A DNA stretch of 64,000 nucleotides from Symsagittifera roscoffensis (lineage: Eukaryota; Xenacoelomorpha; Acoela; Convolutidae). Positions 33,879 through 45,717 of the stretch are shown piece by piece; the stretch's first letter is position 1; each line of letters opens with the position of its first letter. The position numbers were made by a program, and so were the translations under genes. The DNA lies in assembly GCF_963678635.1 (NCBI RefSeq), contig NC_087068.1, forward strand, positions 55,832,467 through 55,896,466, given 5' to 3'. The notes beneath the pieces are model-generated. The model saw only the letters and a list, made by a program, of their open reading frames with translations, ran no database searches and was not told the origin of the DNA.

Positions 33879-35474
33879 ATGACTGGCCCGTTTGTGGAAA
33901 GGAACCGGGCCGACGAACCCGGACCGACAATGGGGAGACAATTTCAGGCAGAATGGTTGAGACCAGTTTCAAAAATCCTCAGAAGAGCGAAAAGCAATGC
34001 TAGAAGTGGAGGTCCATCCAGACCAAGCCATGGACGAGGACCAGGAAATACATGGACCGGAGGGGAGAGGGAACAGAAGGCTGGCGAGTGAATCTACTCC
34101 GGTAGAACAAGGCCAAGATTTTGCCACTTCCACCGGGACACAGGACCGAGAGGAGATGTCGGAACTGTCCGACATCTCTACTGAAATAGTGGCAACTAGA
34201 AGATCTCCCAGAGACAACACCATGATGGCAGGCGTGACGGAGAAATAGGCAACGTCCTCATCGTTTTCAGAAAGAGTGAAGAACACTTTCTGAAACATCT
34301 TTCCATTTACCATGGGAGCGGGTTAGGGTTAGGGTAACTTTGGATCTCAAGTCAGCCTCAATAATTCGACGCAGGAGAATGAAGCATACACCGACAGAAG
34401 GGCTGGTACCATAGACCAATTTGGTGTAGTGAGGACTATAAGCAAAACCACAAACATATCAGGCCAGTCAGGAGACTTTGTGAGTATGACGAATTCGGAA
34501 ATGCGAACTGGGGAGAATAGAAACACAGGGCTAAGCAACGCACCGGCGGATCCAGAGGTGGATAATGAGAATACGTCGAGGCAGAGAATCAAAGTCCGAA
34601 TCTCGACCAGTACCAGAAACCTGGGATCGACAGCGTGACATCGCCATTTGTTACGCCACTAACGGACAACGGAGTAGCAATTGAAGAAGCCTTGACCAAC
34701 ATAGTGGGCAGCAAAGGAGAACAGAATGAACAGGTTTCCATAAGAATGAGTGAACTAGAAAGAGCAGTCCCCGTAGAGAGGGAAAATCTGCGGGAAGAAA
34801 TAAATCGCAATAAACAAGAAGTTGGTAGAAGCGAAAAACGCTTGAAGGAAAGAACGGATGAACACTTGGCGAAGAATTTGTCGCAAGTGACAAGGGAAGC
34901 GGAACAGAGAGAGTCACGATTGAGAGACGACATGGAGAAGTTGAGAATTCAACAAGAGCAGACTCTTGGGACTCTTGACACAAAGATAGAAGCGATGATG
35001 GAAAGGCGAACTCAGGCTATCATGGATAGGTTGGACAGGCTACTAGGCAGCAGGAGTGGATCAAAATATCGGGAACCGAACTCGATAGGACCCAGCAGGG
35101 AGCTGAGGGTCAACTTCAATGACCAACAAAATAGGAGAAGGACATATGGATCCACTAGAGGTAGGGGCAGTTCAGCAGGCTATGCAACAGGGGATAATAG
35201 AACATGGGGCCCAAACATCAGAGGAAGTTCAACTGGCAACAGACAGACCTCAAACAAACGACCGACGCAAGGCACACATGCGACTGGGAGAGGTGATTCC
35301 AGGAACAGGAGTCATGCAAGCCCAGGGATGAGTCATGCGAGTCAAGGAAAAACAATCCAAGTGAATCGAACGGAAGGGAAGATCCAAGTGCAGAACCCTT
35401 ATCAGGGGGCAATGATACTCAGGCAGGGCTTTCAAGAGAGGCTACATCAATCGCCACAGCCTTTGAACCTCTGA
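33879..35474 (+). pseudogene. Gag N-terminal region of the large element
   Basis: Four overlapping frames (33879-34091, 33997-34248, 34429-34638, 34635-35474) form an acidic then basic N-terminal part. The last (about 280 codons) has a Glu/Lys/Arg-rich helix of some 110 residues with heptad character (for example KLRIQQEQTLGTLDTKIEAM), likely a coiled coil for Gag assembly, then a Gly/Arg/Ser-rich tail. Frameshifts separate the parts. I recognise no named domain; the Gag call rests on the position before the Gag core. Confidence 0.6.
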
Positions 35475-35674
35475 ACAGGTCTTTGGAGACATTCCTTACG
35501 AGGTTATCTAAAACCAATGAACGTAGCTAAAAGTCCAGAAGGGTTTTTAAGAAACCAAGATGCTACAAAGAAGAATCTGATGGCTGTATTTATACCTGGA
35601 TAGAAGTGATGAAACTGCATTTTTAGGAAGAGGACTTATTAGAAAAGCAAGAATGCAGTGCGCTTACCACTAAC

Positions 35675-36603
35675 TTGGAAGGGACAGCCCTAAACTGCGT
35701 AATGGCCAAAAATCAGTACCAATGGGTACTGCTTTTTGGCCATCGTTTTGGCTCAGGGGTGCATCATTTTGACTCAGGGGTGCAGGGACACCAAGCAATG
35801 ATGCGCTTCGAGAAACGGAGGCAACGTGAAGATGAGACGATAGACAAGTTTCTAGACGATCTGGAGATGCTGAGAAGGCGTAGCCAACCAGATGAGTCAA
35901 ACAGAAGGATGAACCTGGCAGTAGCCTCAACATTCATCGATGGTGTGAACAATGATGACCTTCGAACAATGTTAGCGACACATTACACACCACTCTCACC
36001 AATGCGCCAACACCAGAGGAGTTGAGACTCAAGTCAAAAGAATATCTTCTGCTGAAGCTTCATTCAATCGAGATCTGGATATTACTAAAACAATTATGGC
36101 AATTTTAACAACGGACCAGCAAACCAAGGGACAACTGGTATAAACCAAGGGACGATATGGACAAGAGGTGCTCTTGTGCAAATTGCAGTTCGACGGACCA
36201 TCATTTGTCAGCATGCCCAACTTACAAAAAGGGCATGAAAGCAATAGGCTTTAGCCTGGAGGACGAAGATGCGTCAGAAGTCGACCATGAAGATTTCATG
36301 AGAGGAGTAATTGCGAAATTCGGCCCGAGGTGTTTCTTTTGCAACTTGGAAGGTCATTTTAAAACGGATTGTCCGCAATTCTGGGATGCTGTAGCAAACA
36401 TCAAGCATCCAAGGCATGAGGAAGCTTTATCGGGTATGAAAGCCAGCACGGCTCGCCTATTGAGTGAAGCGGAGGCGCGCAGAAAAGAAAAACCGCAAGA
36501 GCTGGCAACGAAGAAGATGCAGGCGGTAACGGAAGAGACATGTGAACCGGAACCGGTGACTGCGGCGGATGACTTCAAGATTGATTATAGGGTAGCCGCG
36601 TGA
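35675..36603 (+). pseudogene. Gag core and two CCHC zinc knuckles
   Basis: The frame at 35675-36025 contains RQREDETIDKFLDDLEMLRR, the usual motif at the end of a retrotransposon Gag capsid domain, and AVASTFIDGVNNDDLRTML. After a frameshift near 36010-36150 the frame at 36157-36603 has two knuckles of the form C-x2-C-x4-H-x4-C: CANCSSTDHHLSAC and CFFCNLEGHFKTDC. They would bind element RNA. The C-terminal part is basic and Ala/Glu-rich. Confidence 0.85.
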
Positions 36604-36628
36604 TGCTCTAAATAGAGGCCAGCAGGAA

Positions 36629-37956
36629 TTGGTGACGAATGAGATCGAACAAAAGGTGAAGCTCGAATTGGAAAATGAGAAATTACAGGAAAAACTAAAC
36701 GCCTTCGAGGCATCAGAGGTCGAAGAAACGAAAGCACCAAATAGTTTGAGCATGCAACTAAATGTGATCTCCGTGCAGACGTTCGGTATGGTGCTACAAG
36801 GAAGCAAAATACACTCGATAATCTCGGTAGCGGGACACCAGCTAATCAGAATTCTGATTAAACCATCAGAGTTCACATTGATGCATTTGGACACATATGC
36901 AGATCATCGGAGGCAGGTGGAGCTACGCACTGAATCAAGAGCTGTGCGAGCACCACTAACAACGGGTGGCCCTCGAATAAAGAAACTTCAGGGGCGGTAC
37001 GTGGAAGTCTATATACCATATCAATTGATGCTGAACGTGGATGGGATTAGCATCTAGACTAGGACATATGTGACAACAGACAGTGACCAAATAGGACAGA
37101 TCTATTTGGGTGAAGAAGAAGTCAAAGTCCGTAGGATAGGCTATGACGCCATGATGGAGCAAGACGCGGTTCACATTGGATACGAAGCAGATGTGACTGC
37201 AAATCTGCTCGACGCCAACGGAAAGAAAATTGGAGACAAGGGGCTTCTGGACACAGGAGCGGTAGTGAGCGTGATGCCGATCAAATTTGGGAAATAATGG
37301 ACTTCACGAGGGAAGATCTAACTCCGACGAATCTCCGACTGGCCGCGGCTAATCGAGGAGCGATTTACGTAGCCCGAAAAACACCAAAAACGGTCCTCCA
37401 CATGGGAGGACGGGATCTTTGGATGAGCTTCCTGGTAGTAGAGAATCTGGATGACTCCGACCAATTCATCTTGGGTAGAGACTTCGTCAGGAATTTCGAC
37501 GTGATGATTGACTTGAACAACGGCTTAATAAGGATTAGGAACCCGGACCGAAAGTATGTTAAGAAACCAATTAATAGAATAATAACAGATCAAAACAAGG
37601 ACCCAATCTTTTTAGACAGAAAGGTAAAACTACAACGGGGACAAGCGGTAGTAGCAATTTTCCTAATGAGAAATTTAAATTCGTTAAGTGATAGTAAACA
37701 GGTTTGTTTGGTTCCGAATCCAAATAGTCAAAGTTCAGTGATTTCAGGCCGGAGCTTCTCGGTAACTCAAAACGGACTTTGTGTCAGTGTGTTATTGAAC
37801 ACACTGGACACCACGGTTTCAATCCAGCGTGGAAAGAAACTTGGTTACGCTTTGCCGATGAGGACCGACTATGAAGAGACACAAAACTTGAAGAGATATA
37901 GTGTGAAAGACTGTCCTTATCATGCCAATAAAGATAAAATTTTAAAAAAGGATTAA
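36629..37956 (+). pseudogene. Aspartic protease region of Pol
   Basis: A helical spacer (36629-37057) is followed by a frame with GLLDTGAVVSVMP, the retropepsin active site with its Asp in DTGA (about 37240-37280). The frame is lost at 37296. A new frame beginning at 37297 continues the protease with the ILGRDF strand (about 37470) and a second beta-rich half. The protease would process the polyprotein. The break falls between active site and flap. Confidence 0.85.
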
Positions 37957-38077
37957 TGAGTTAAAATCTATTCATAAACTGTTTTCACTAAAGTCCGAGA
38001 CGGACGACGGTTTTTCGAGCTGCTCGGATTTCCCGGAACGCCCCTCGTCAAATGAAATAGAAACTGACAAACCGGTT

Positions 38078-39006
38078 TTGCCAGAAATAGAACACTTAAA
38101 AGGGAAAATAGGTGAGGGAGATTTTGAATTATTGCGGGCGGTTTTGAATCGGAACGCGAATGTATATTCAAAACATAAGGCGGATATCAGTTGCTGTAAC
38201 TTAGCCGAATACGAAATCGAACTTGAGGAAGGCGCCATTCCCCATAGGGAAGGCGCAAGACGAATGAAGCCACATAAATTGCAGGCGTGCCAAGCGGAAA
38301 TAGGAATGTTGCTCGATTACATGATAGAACCCTCGAAATCGCCATTCGTTTGCGGGGTAGTGATGGCGAAGAAAAAAAGGGGCAGTTTAGGTTTTGCTGC
38401 GACTTTCGCTACTTAAACGCGGTAACGATAAAAGATGCGTACCCGATACCGCGGATAGACGAGAGCCTCTCTAAACTTGGTGATGCCAAGTTCTTCACCA
38501 CATTGGACTTGGGTTCTGCCTTCTGGCAGGTCCCTTTGCGTAAAAAGGATAGAGAAAAGACCGGATTCGCATGCGAGTTGGGATTGTACCAGTGGAAGAG
38601 GATGCCCTTCGGCTTGTGCAACGCAACAGCCACTTTTCAAAGACTGATGGCTCATTCTTTGACCAGAGTGACGAAGAAGTACGGGAATCTTATGATGTGC
38701 TACATGGATGACGTGGTCATAGCAACACCAACCCTGGAAGACCATATTGATCGGCTTGATGAGGTCTGTGATTGCATGAAGAGAGCAGGTTTAAAATTCA
38801 AACCATCGAAATGCGAGAAACTGAGGGATTCGATCAAGTATCTAGGAAGAATGATGGACAGGCATGATGTGAAGCCGGACCCGGAAACACTAGAAGCTGT
38901 GTTGACATGGAAGGCTCCCAGAACGGACACCCAGCTCATGAGCTTCCTAGGGTTTGCCAATTATTACCGTGAGTTCATAAAAAGATATTCAGACAAGGTG
39001 CATTAG
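38078..39006 (+). pseudogene. Reverse transcriptase of the large element
   Basis: The pre-RT connection at 38078-38400 shows the GAIPHREGARRMKPHK type of motif. RT follows in another frame from 38287: FTTLDLGSAFWQVPL (first catalytic Asp), MPFGLCNATATFQRLM, YMDDVVIA (catalytic Asp pair), KFKPSKCEKL and SFLGFANYYREFI. All are typical of Ty3/gypsy RT. The catalytic residues are intact, but a frameshift splits the N-terminal end and a stop ends the frame at 39006 before RNase H. Confidence 0.92.
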
Positions 39007-39048
39007 ATGCAGAAGCTGATGCGCAACAAAGGAAAGAAGTTCTAATGA

Positions 39049-39503
39049 AGCGATGAAGCTCAAACGTCCTTTGAGAACATAAAGCGGGAACTGGGCGAAG
39101 CGCCAGTGCTAGGCATGCCTACCGAAAAGGGCATGTATGTTTTTGACACAGACACATCAGTAGTAGCCATCTCGGAATTACTGCATCAGGAGCAGGAATG
39201 GAATGGTAGTATTGCATATGGCAGTAAGGTGTTAAGTGACACTGAGATGAAATATGGTGCACCAAAGGCAGAAATGTTTGCAGAGTTACATTTGTGGAAA
39301 AGTACCGCGCATACTTGGGGAGCGCTCCCTTTAAGCTAGGCGTGGACAACAGGGCGTTATCCTGGTTGAAGACATACTCGATGGATCAGAGTTATATTGG
39401 AAGATGGATAGAGAGATTAGATGGCTATCACATGATAATCGAGCACAGGATGCGTGACAAACGCCAGAATGCTGATAGTCTCAGCAAGAAAAACGAGTTC
39501 TAA
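39049..39503 (+). pseudogene. RNase H of the large element
   Basis: VFDTDTSVVAISELL holds the first catalytic Asp (about 39140), PKAEMFAEL the Glu helix, and LGVDNRALSWL the later Asp. A frameshift near 39295 divides it. The end, HRMRDKRQNADSLSKK, is the usual gypsy motif at the RNase H border. Confidence 0.88.
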
Positions 39504-39509
39504 GGAAGG

Positions 39510-40846
39510 TTGGAACAGAAGCAAGCCAATCAGGTAGAAATCAAGGAAGGATTCTCGATTCTGGATAAAGAAATTTATGAAGCACTTCCCTTGACGAGAT
39601 CGTTGGATAAGTCTGGGCATCCAATCCCAGCAAATCCTGAGTTATCTGTAGAGAAAGCAGCCGAGATAAAGATTCTATCCCAGAAGGACCCGGTGCCATT
39701 GGACCTGTTGCTCCGCTCGAACCTGGTCCAGCAGGAACTCTCGCATGAACATTAACAGCCTCTCATTATTGGATAAAACGGCGCAGGTCACACCGCAAGT
39801 GATGAGGATTCTGGGTGGATTGTTGGAGAGAGAAGTGACCAGAGATGGTCCCGAGTGGGCAGCAGCACTGGCATCACTCACAGTCAGTGAGAAGGTGAAT
39901 ATTATGCCATCCAGACGACAACACAAAGAAAACGAGAGGGATTGTAGGACAATAGTTCAGCAACTAGTATCCTCAATACCCCACGAGGTTTTAACCAGTA
40001 CTTCATACGGTCAGAAAGAGCAGGGAAACGATACGCAAAAGAAAACCGTTACCTTTGTGGACCAGGATAAAGAAGGTGAGAAGGTTGAACGAAACCTAGT
40101 ACAAAATTGTTTGTCCTGGGAGACGGACGGTGAGAAGAACTGGCGATTTCAAGATCAACACCCGGGACAAGGAATTTTATCCGGGGAGTCTGATGTAGAT
40201 GAATTCCTGATGAGAAACAGGACCTGGAGAATAAAGTTTTGTCCGGGGAGTTCAAAGGGATGAGAAGAAGGCACAGAACTGATCTGGAGGAGGGGACGTG
40301 CTCTATTGCAGACTCTTCAATGGATGACAACTCCCGGAACTCAGGAATTGACACCTACTCAGACAGGAACTCGAGCTCGCGATCGGAACTGTCAGAGCTA
40401 GCGATCCACGCACTGCTAGTGGAGACTCGAGCAAGGAATCTGGACAGGGATTATATCAAGACCCTGACAGTGATCGCTACCTCATACCAGGTGAAAGAGT
40501 CTGTGATAACGCAGCGGATGAGCTGGAAACAACAGCGGTATCGAAACGTTCGATAAGTCTGTTGCCACAAAAAGAGGTAGTCAGGACTGATCTTCAGCCA
40601 TTCGAACAGGAAACACAGCCATTGGCAAAGATTTGGTGCGTTAAGATGGAAGAAGATACGCATCAGCCTAATGAGCTGAATAGTCAGATGAGGGTCATGA
40701 AGACGTACTTGGAGGCGAGATACAGACTCTCGGAACTACTTAGAGCACAAAGAAATGACCGCATGGCAAGCAACCTGAAAAGGTGGATTGAAAATGGTGC
40801 TCCGGACAAAGGAGATCTCGAGGAAGACAGTTACCACATTCTGTGA
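39510..40846 (+). pseudogene. Linker between RNase H and integrase
   Basis: Four frames, mostly acidic and low in hydrophobics. About 1.3 kb is unusually long for this position in gypsy Pol. No domain recognised. The minus copy has a matching, decayed linker at 26.2-27.3 kb, so the insert is an old feature of the family. Confidence 0.5.
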
Positions 40847-41799
40847 CAGTACTTTATGCAGAAAGAGGGAAGGTTATATCTGAACAAGGATGGGATTGTG
40901 GCTTGCAAGAGAAGAGAAGAGGACAAAGTCCTGTACAAATACAATGCGATCAAACAGAACTTTTGTTCAGGTCAGATAATCAGATGGGCCATCAGCGAAT
41001 CGACAAAGTATACCAGAGGATTCTGAAACGCTTTGAGTGGCCTGGAATGAAAAAGGCATGTGAGAAGTGGGTAACAGCATGCTTGTCATGCCAACAGGTC
41101 ATTGATCCAAGGAAGTTGCGATTTCCTTTGCAGTCGATCGAGTCATCTAAATTTAACGAGGTGGTACAGATTGATCACCAAAAGATATGCATGACAGATA
41201 GTGGTTATAATCAAGTCTTAGTCATGATATATCACTTCACGAAGTATGCAGAGGCCCTGCCCTGCATAACTGCCTCAGCAGAATAGACTTGCGATCACCT
41301 AATCAACACGTGGATAGCAAGACATAGTTGTCCGATGACGTTTCAATCGGAACAGCTTTCGTGGGAGAACTACAAAAGAGCTAATGCGACATTCGCAGGT
41401 GGCTCAGGCCCACTCCACGACATACCATCCCCAGACGAATGGCTTTGTGGAAGGCAAAATAAAACGTTAGTGTCGATGTTGAGGGTATATTGTTCCAGGT
41501 ACATGACCGATTGGGACAGATATATTCCACAGGTGATGGGAGCTTACAATAGCACGCAACATTCCACCACCGGAGTTAGTCCACACATGATGCTAACCGG
41601 ACACGAGAATCTTTTGCCCTTGACTTTCTTCTACCCACAGTATGAGGGTAAGAAGACGTCACCACAGGTCTATGTAAGGGATGTAATAAGACGTCAACAG
41701 GAGTTAAACTACTTATGTAGACGAATTACTCAGCAGGTAGAGGCAAGGCAGAGGAAAAGATTTGACAAAAAGCAGCTGGTGCAAAAGCTTTTTTGGTAG
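40843..41799 (+). pseudogene. Integrase of the large element
   Basis: The first frame has the zinc-finger region (GHQRIDKVYQRILKRFEWPG, then CLSCQQ) and the core start VVQIDHQKI with the first catalytic Asp, ending at an in-frame TAG near 41284. The next piece is shifted; the second Asp site is damaged (FQSEQLSW in place of SDxG). The third catalytic Glu survives in yet another frame as HPQTNGFVEGKIKR at about 41423-41464. Core end: PQVMGAYNSTQHSTTG, MLTGHENLLPLTFF. Inactive. Confidence 0.9.
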
Positions 41800-42874
41800 G
41801 GGACTGCGTATGGGTATTTCAGAACGTCAAACCACCGAAAGGAACAAAAAAGCTCCTAAAAAGTGGAGGGAACCGTTCTTGATTACGGAGGTCCACCAGG
41901 AGGGACGTTTTATAGACTGAGTACTGGCCGAACCGCTCATTACGAAAACATTAAGCCACCCAACCCATCGACAGAAGATTGGTGTATACCTGCAGACATG
42001 GAAGAGGGGGATTACTTGATGATGGACCCTGCCTGTGAGGTCATCGAGAAGGGCACAAGGGAAAAGAACGATGGGAATGAAGTCGTAGAGGAAGGAACAA
42101 GTCCACTACTGGACCTGGATCCAAACGAGGTGATTGAAGCGGATGAAGAAACCTTACCCTACGCAGAGGAGGACTGGCAAGACCCTGATCAAAGGGAGGT
42201 TCCCAAGAACTTGGAACCGGATCTTCCGTTCACGATACAGACTCGAGAGAATGACAGGACAAAGATCCAAGAAGAAATATAACCCTTACGGCGACGACTT
42301 TGTAGTGGACAGGGTAGATCTAAAGAAGATAGTGGAAGAATTAGTAGGTCTAGAAGACATAACTGTGTCACAGGACATTGACATAGTCGATGATCACGAC
42401 GAGGAATGGATCGAGGACCGGTCGAAACCCGAGGTAGAATTCGACGACGAGCGACAGCAATCCTACGAAAAAGATTTGACGACTCTGCGTGTCTTGGAGT
42501 GGTTGAACGAAATGACGTCGGACCCAAAGGAGATCAGTGTCACGATTCAAGATGTAGATCGTGAAAGAATGCAATACAGAAACACCGAACGAGAAGATCC
42601 TTCCTGGGCTGCCCAGGAAGGGCTACTACTCATTCCGGCTTCCAATCTCGACTTGATATCCGGTATGAGATCAACGGGGACGTCGATGGAAACTTTTGTC
42701 CGGGGAGTGGGGGTAGGACTTACCCACACTGAAGATTTATTAATAAAAAAATTAGGAATAGCAAGAGAGACAGGAGATTTAGAAGCGGAAACAGGCGAGG
42801 ACCCTAAGAAACCGGACATAGGGAGGGTAGTTGAGTCAAATTTTAACTTACATATGAACATTCAAGTAGCATAA
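41800..42874 (+). pseudogene. Pol C-terminal tail, acidic
   Basis: After integrase, a short SH3-like part (GGTFYRLSTGRTAHYENIKP) is followed by some 300 codons of acidic sequence in two overlapping frames (41863-42282, 42134-42874), with conserved blocks such as VVDRVDLKKIVEELVGLEDI and STGTSMETFVRGVGVGLTH. The same blocks are recognisable in the minus copy. Function unknown; it bridges integrase and macrodomain. Confidence 0.65.
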
Positions 42875-42879
42875 TACTA

Positions 42880-43309
42880 ACAGACAGCGATTTCATACTC
42901 ACAAATAGAACATGTGCGATAGCAATCACAGCAGACATGAGTTTTAAGTCAGCGTTAGCAGCAGATTTTAAGAGAGAATTTAAAAACATAGAATTCCTTT
43001 GGAAGCAAAGACCAGGAATAGGGGGCGTAGCAGGCTTGCCTCCAGCGGCGTCGCAGATACCGGGAAAGTACTTATGCTTCTTGGTGACGAGGGCAACGGA
43101 GAAGCGGCCCGGAAAACCTAGTCTTGTCTCTGTCGAGATTGAGAGACAACCTCGTGGAAAGGGAAGTGAAGGAGCTTTCGCTTCCAGCGTACGATCCGAA
43201 CAGAGGACGACTGCATCCACAGGAACTGTACGCGCTGATACACGTAATCTTCTCTGATACTAATATACAAGTATACTTGGATAAGAAATATTACTTAAGT
43301 ATAGGCTGA
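42880..43309 (+). pseudogene. Macrodomain of the large element
   Basis: The first frame reads SDFILTNRTCAIAITADM, then ALAADFKREFKN, RPGIGGVAGLPPAASQ and KYLCFLVTRATEKRPGKPSL. A frameshift near 43125-43140 leads to RLRDNLVEREVKELSLPAYD, then LHPQELYALIHVIFSDTNI, up to a stop at 43309. The ADM / ADFK start, the Gly-rich GIGG loop, the LVT-type strand and the final strand-helix series agree with the macro (Appr-1-p) fold of about 140 residues. Known macrodomains bind or hydrolyse ADP-ribose adducts; activity here cannot be inferred. The minus copy has the same domain in the same place. Confidence 0.75.
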
Positions 43310-43705
43310 GTTCAGGTGGCATGCAAGAGGATGTCAGGCAAAAAAATGTGTAGTGTGTGATACGTGTGTTATGTTATGTTATGTGTTATGTTATTAAGAC
43401 ATAAGGGTAAGAAGAAGTTAGTGACCATGAACAACTGAATGACGATCTTAGGAATAGATCCGAAATTTGCCAATCTAACTGCCAATCTTAGATCGAATTC
43501 CAAAATTTTCGAAACTGATTGATTTTAATAAATTTTAGGATCAAAATCTTTTTTTATGACTGTTTTAAATATCTTTTTATACAAAACTAGTGTAAAATTG
43601 ACAAATGTGATATTCGTGACCTTTTTTCTAGATCCTGATTGATCATTTGATCTCTTACTTAATTTCAAATCATCGAACCGATACTAAAATCAAACCTGCA
43701 AGAAG
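43310..43705 (+). other. Spacer between the Pol-macrodomain unit and the second module
   Basis: Non-coding. It holds a ttatg-rich microrepeat (about 43368-43395), an aataaa at 43527-43532, and a ttttttctag stretch near 43622 that could act as a splice acceptor before the next ATG at 43706. This suggests a separately expressed or spliced mRNA for the second module, as env genes have; that is inference. Confidence 0.45.
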
Positions 43706-44500
43706 ATGGATAATTTCAACTTGGATGAATTGATGGACCTGGCAGAGGTATATGTAGGACCGATGGTAGATGCGATCTATCGGAGGCTAATGGATCGAGA
43801 CTTCACTCTGGAGGACCCAGAGGTAGTCATGTTGCTGACCACCTTGATAAACATCTTGGGGCATGATAACCGTGGGGACCGCCCCACGGAAGTCTTATTG
43901 ATAGCAGCATATGGAGAAAGAGGAGTACTAGACCGCCCGAACATGAGAGTGATGAGGTGAAGAAACGGGGCTCTCTCAGGGAGTGACTTGGCGAACGAGC
44001 CTGGAATGGGAAGCAAACCTAAGCCTGGACTGAGGAGGATGCATCAGGTGATGAACAGCGAGGCTGCCTCGTCTAGTTCACTACTGAGAGCAGCTGTGCC
44101 ACCAAAGAGGGCGAGAGTTGAAGAGGAGGTTCAAACGAACGAGACTATGCAAGATCTCAATGGGACGACAGAAGAACTAGAGAAGACAAGAAGGGAGCTG
44201 GACGAGATGACCAAGACCATGCTCAGTATAGAAGAAGATGGGGATATGTTGAAGAAATTGTTTGAAGACTGTAACAAGAAGCAGGGCGAAGAAATAGAGC
44301 GCTTGAGGCGAGAATACAAGCAGCAATCGGAGCGTCTGTTGTTAACGACAGCCGTAGAAAAAGCGATACCTACAAGGGATATTCCTCGTGGGCAGTCCCC
44401 GATGGAACTCTTGACGCCTCAAGAAATGAATCAGACGACAGAAACGCGACTCCCGGCTACAACTGGTCGAGTGACAATCCGGATCCGAGTGACACCTTAG
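43706..44500 (+). pseudogene. Second module, N-terminal helical and coiled-coil part
   Basis: One frame runs from ATG 43706 to 44500, interrupted only by a TGA at 43958-43960. The first 84 codons are acidic and helical (LDELMDLAEVYVGPMVDAIY). After the stop come a Ser/Lys-rich link and a coiled coil of about 70 residues (TEELEKTRRELDEMTKTML onward), then a Thr-rich end. I recognise no family. This part is missing from the minus copy, where macrodomain and SGNH lie close together. Confidence 0.55.
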
Positions 44501-44642
44501 GTGATCCGGTCGTAGAGCAAACGGTGAGGAAGCTGATAGAGACAGCAGGACGACTGGTTGCCAACAGGAATGCGCCAGGTTCCCGGGTGACTACACCCTA
44601 TGGGAAATCGATGACACAGGCAGAGTACAACTCTTCCAAGAC

Positions 44643-45557
44643 GTGATGACCAGAGAGGGAGTTAGCAATGCAACATCATCAACAAAGAGCTCTAGGGTCC
44701 CAGACAGGAAAATACGAGAGATACCGGCGAAGAAAGTGTCCCGAGTGATTGACGTGCAAAAGAACAATCAGTTGAAGTATAGCTTCACAGGAGTTCCGCA
44801 TACAGATCCGAGAGTCTGCTTCAATCGAGCGACTTGGAACCCAGCAGTAAACCAGCAGCAACCGCCACTTGGGACATGACATCTGATACTGGGGGACAGC
44901 TTGGTAAGAGTGCTCCAAAATTTGAGGACTTCCTGGATCACCACGGTGATGGCGTTTGGAGGCGCAACAATAGCCCAAATATTTCGGATGGTAGAGCTGA
45001 TGAACCCAGGGAGAATCCCTCACAAAATGATCCTAGTAGGGACAAATAACATCTCGAGAAGCTCAGATGAGGAAGAGGCACTATGGGAATCGATGATGGT
45101 GTGCCTATTTACTACTCTCTGGCAGAAGTTCAACTGCGCGGTACTGACATTTTGCACTGTACCAATGAGCACGAAGATGTTGACATTAGCAGGTAGGAGA
45201 CATATTGAAGGAGCAATCAGGTGGAACAACATCCTGAGGAATCTTGCGAGTCGGAATGCTGGACGGATGATCCTTATGGATTTTGAGCATGAGCTGAGAG
45301 CTATGGATCAGGCCAGACTGACTACTGACGGCATCCACTTTGACAGCATTGAGGGACAAGCCTGGTTGAACAGAGTCTTCCAAGAGCGACTAGATGAAAT
45401 GGAAGTAGAACTCTTTGACACGGGAGTGCTGAAGAAGGAAGAGACATCGAATAAACCAGCAATTTTAACCTTTGTGCCTCCTAACTTAGAAACACGTCTG
45501 GGAACGGTCCCAGCCGTGACTATCTACAGGCTGCAAAGCTCTAGTGAACCCGGGTAA
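44643..45557 (+). pseudogene. SGNH/GDSL-type hydrolase domain
   Basis: One frame of about 305 codons carries a single in-frame TGA (44877-44879) just before the domain. Block I is LILGDSLVRVL (GDSL at 44892-44903, nucleophile Ser codon 44898). Block II region is VMAFGGATIAQIFRM. Block III is ILVGTNNIS (about 45036-45053). Block V is TTDGIHFDS, with Asp at 45327 and His at 45336. Spacing (about 145 residues from Ser to His) suits the SGNH fold of esterases and lipases. Such domains are known in some LINE ORF1 proteins. Substrate unknown. All catalytic residues are kept although the gene is broken, and they recur in the minus copy. Confidence 0.82.
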
Positions 45558-45717
45558 AGAACGGACGTACAAGATCGATTGGGGGAAGCGCCCTTGAGAG
45601 GAACCATCAATCCTAGTCAACCCGACAGCGGAAACGACTAAAACCGCTAGATCGGATACGAGATCAGAGACGACGAGCACCAGTCGAGAGGAGCGACGCC
45701 CAAACAGGAGCTCTCTG

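Noticed and set aside
34265-34295. 10-bp stem hairpin (tttcagaaag) in the Gag leader region
   Set aside because: Real inverted repeat but short, and no second copy or conserved context.
34321-34336. Telomere-like ggttagggttagggt
   Set aside because: Only about two and a half units inside the Gag leader; too short to mean an interstitial telomere.
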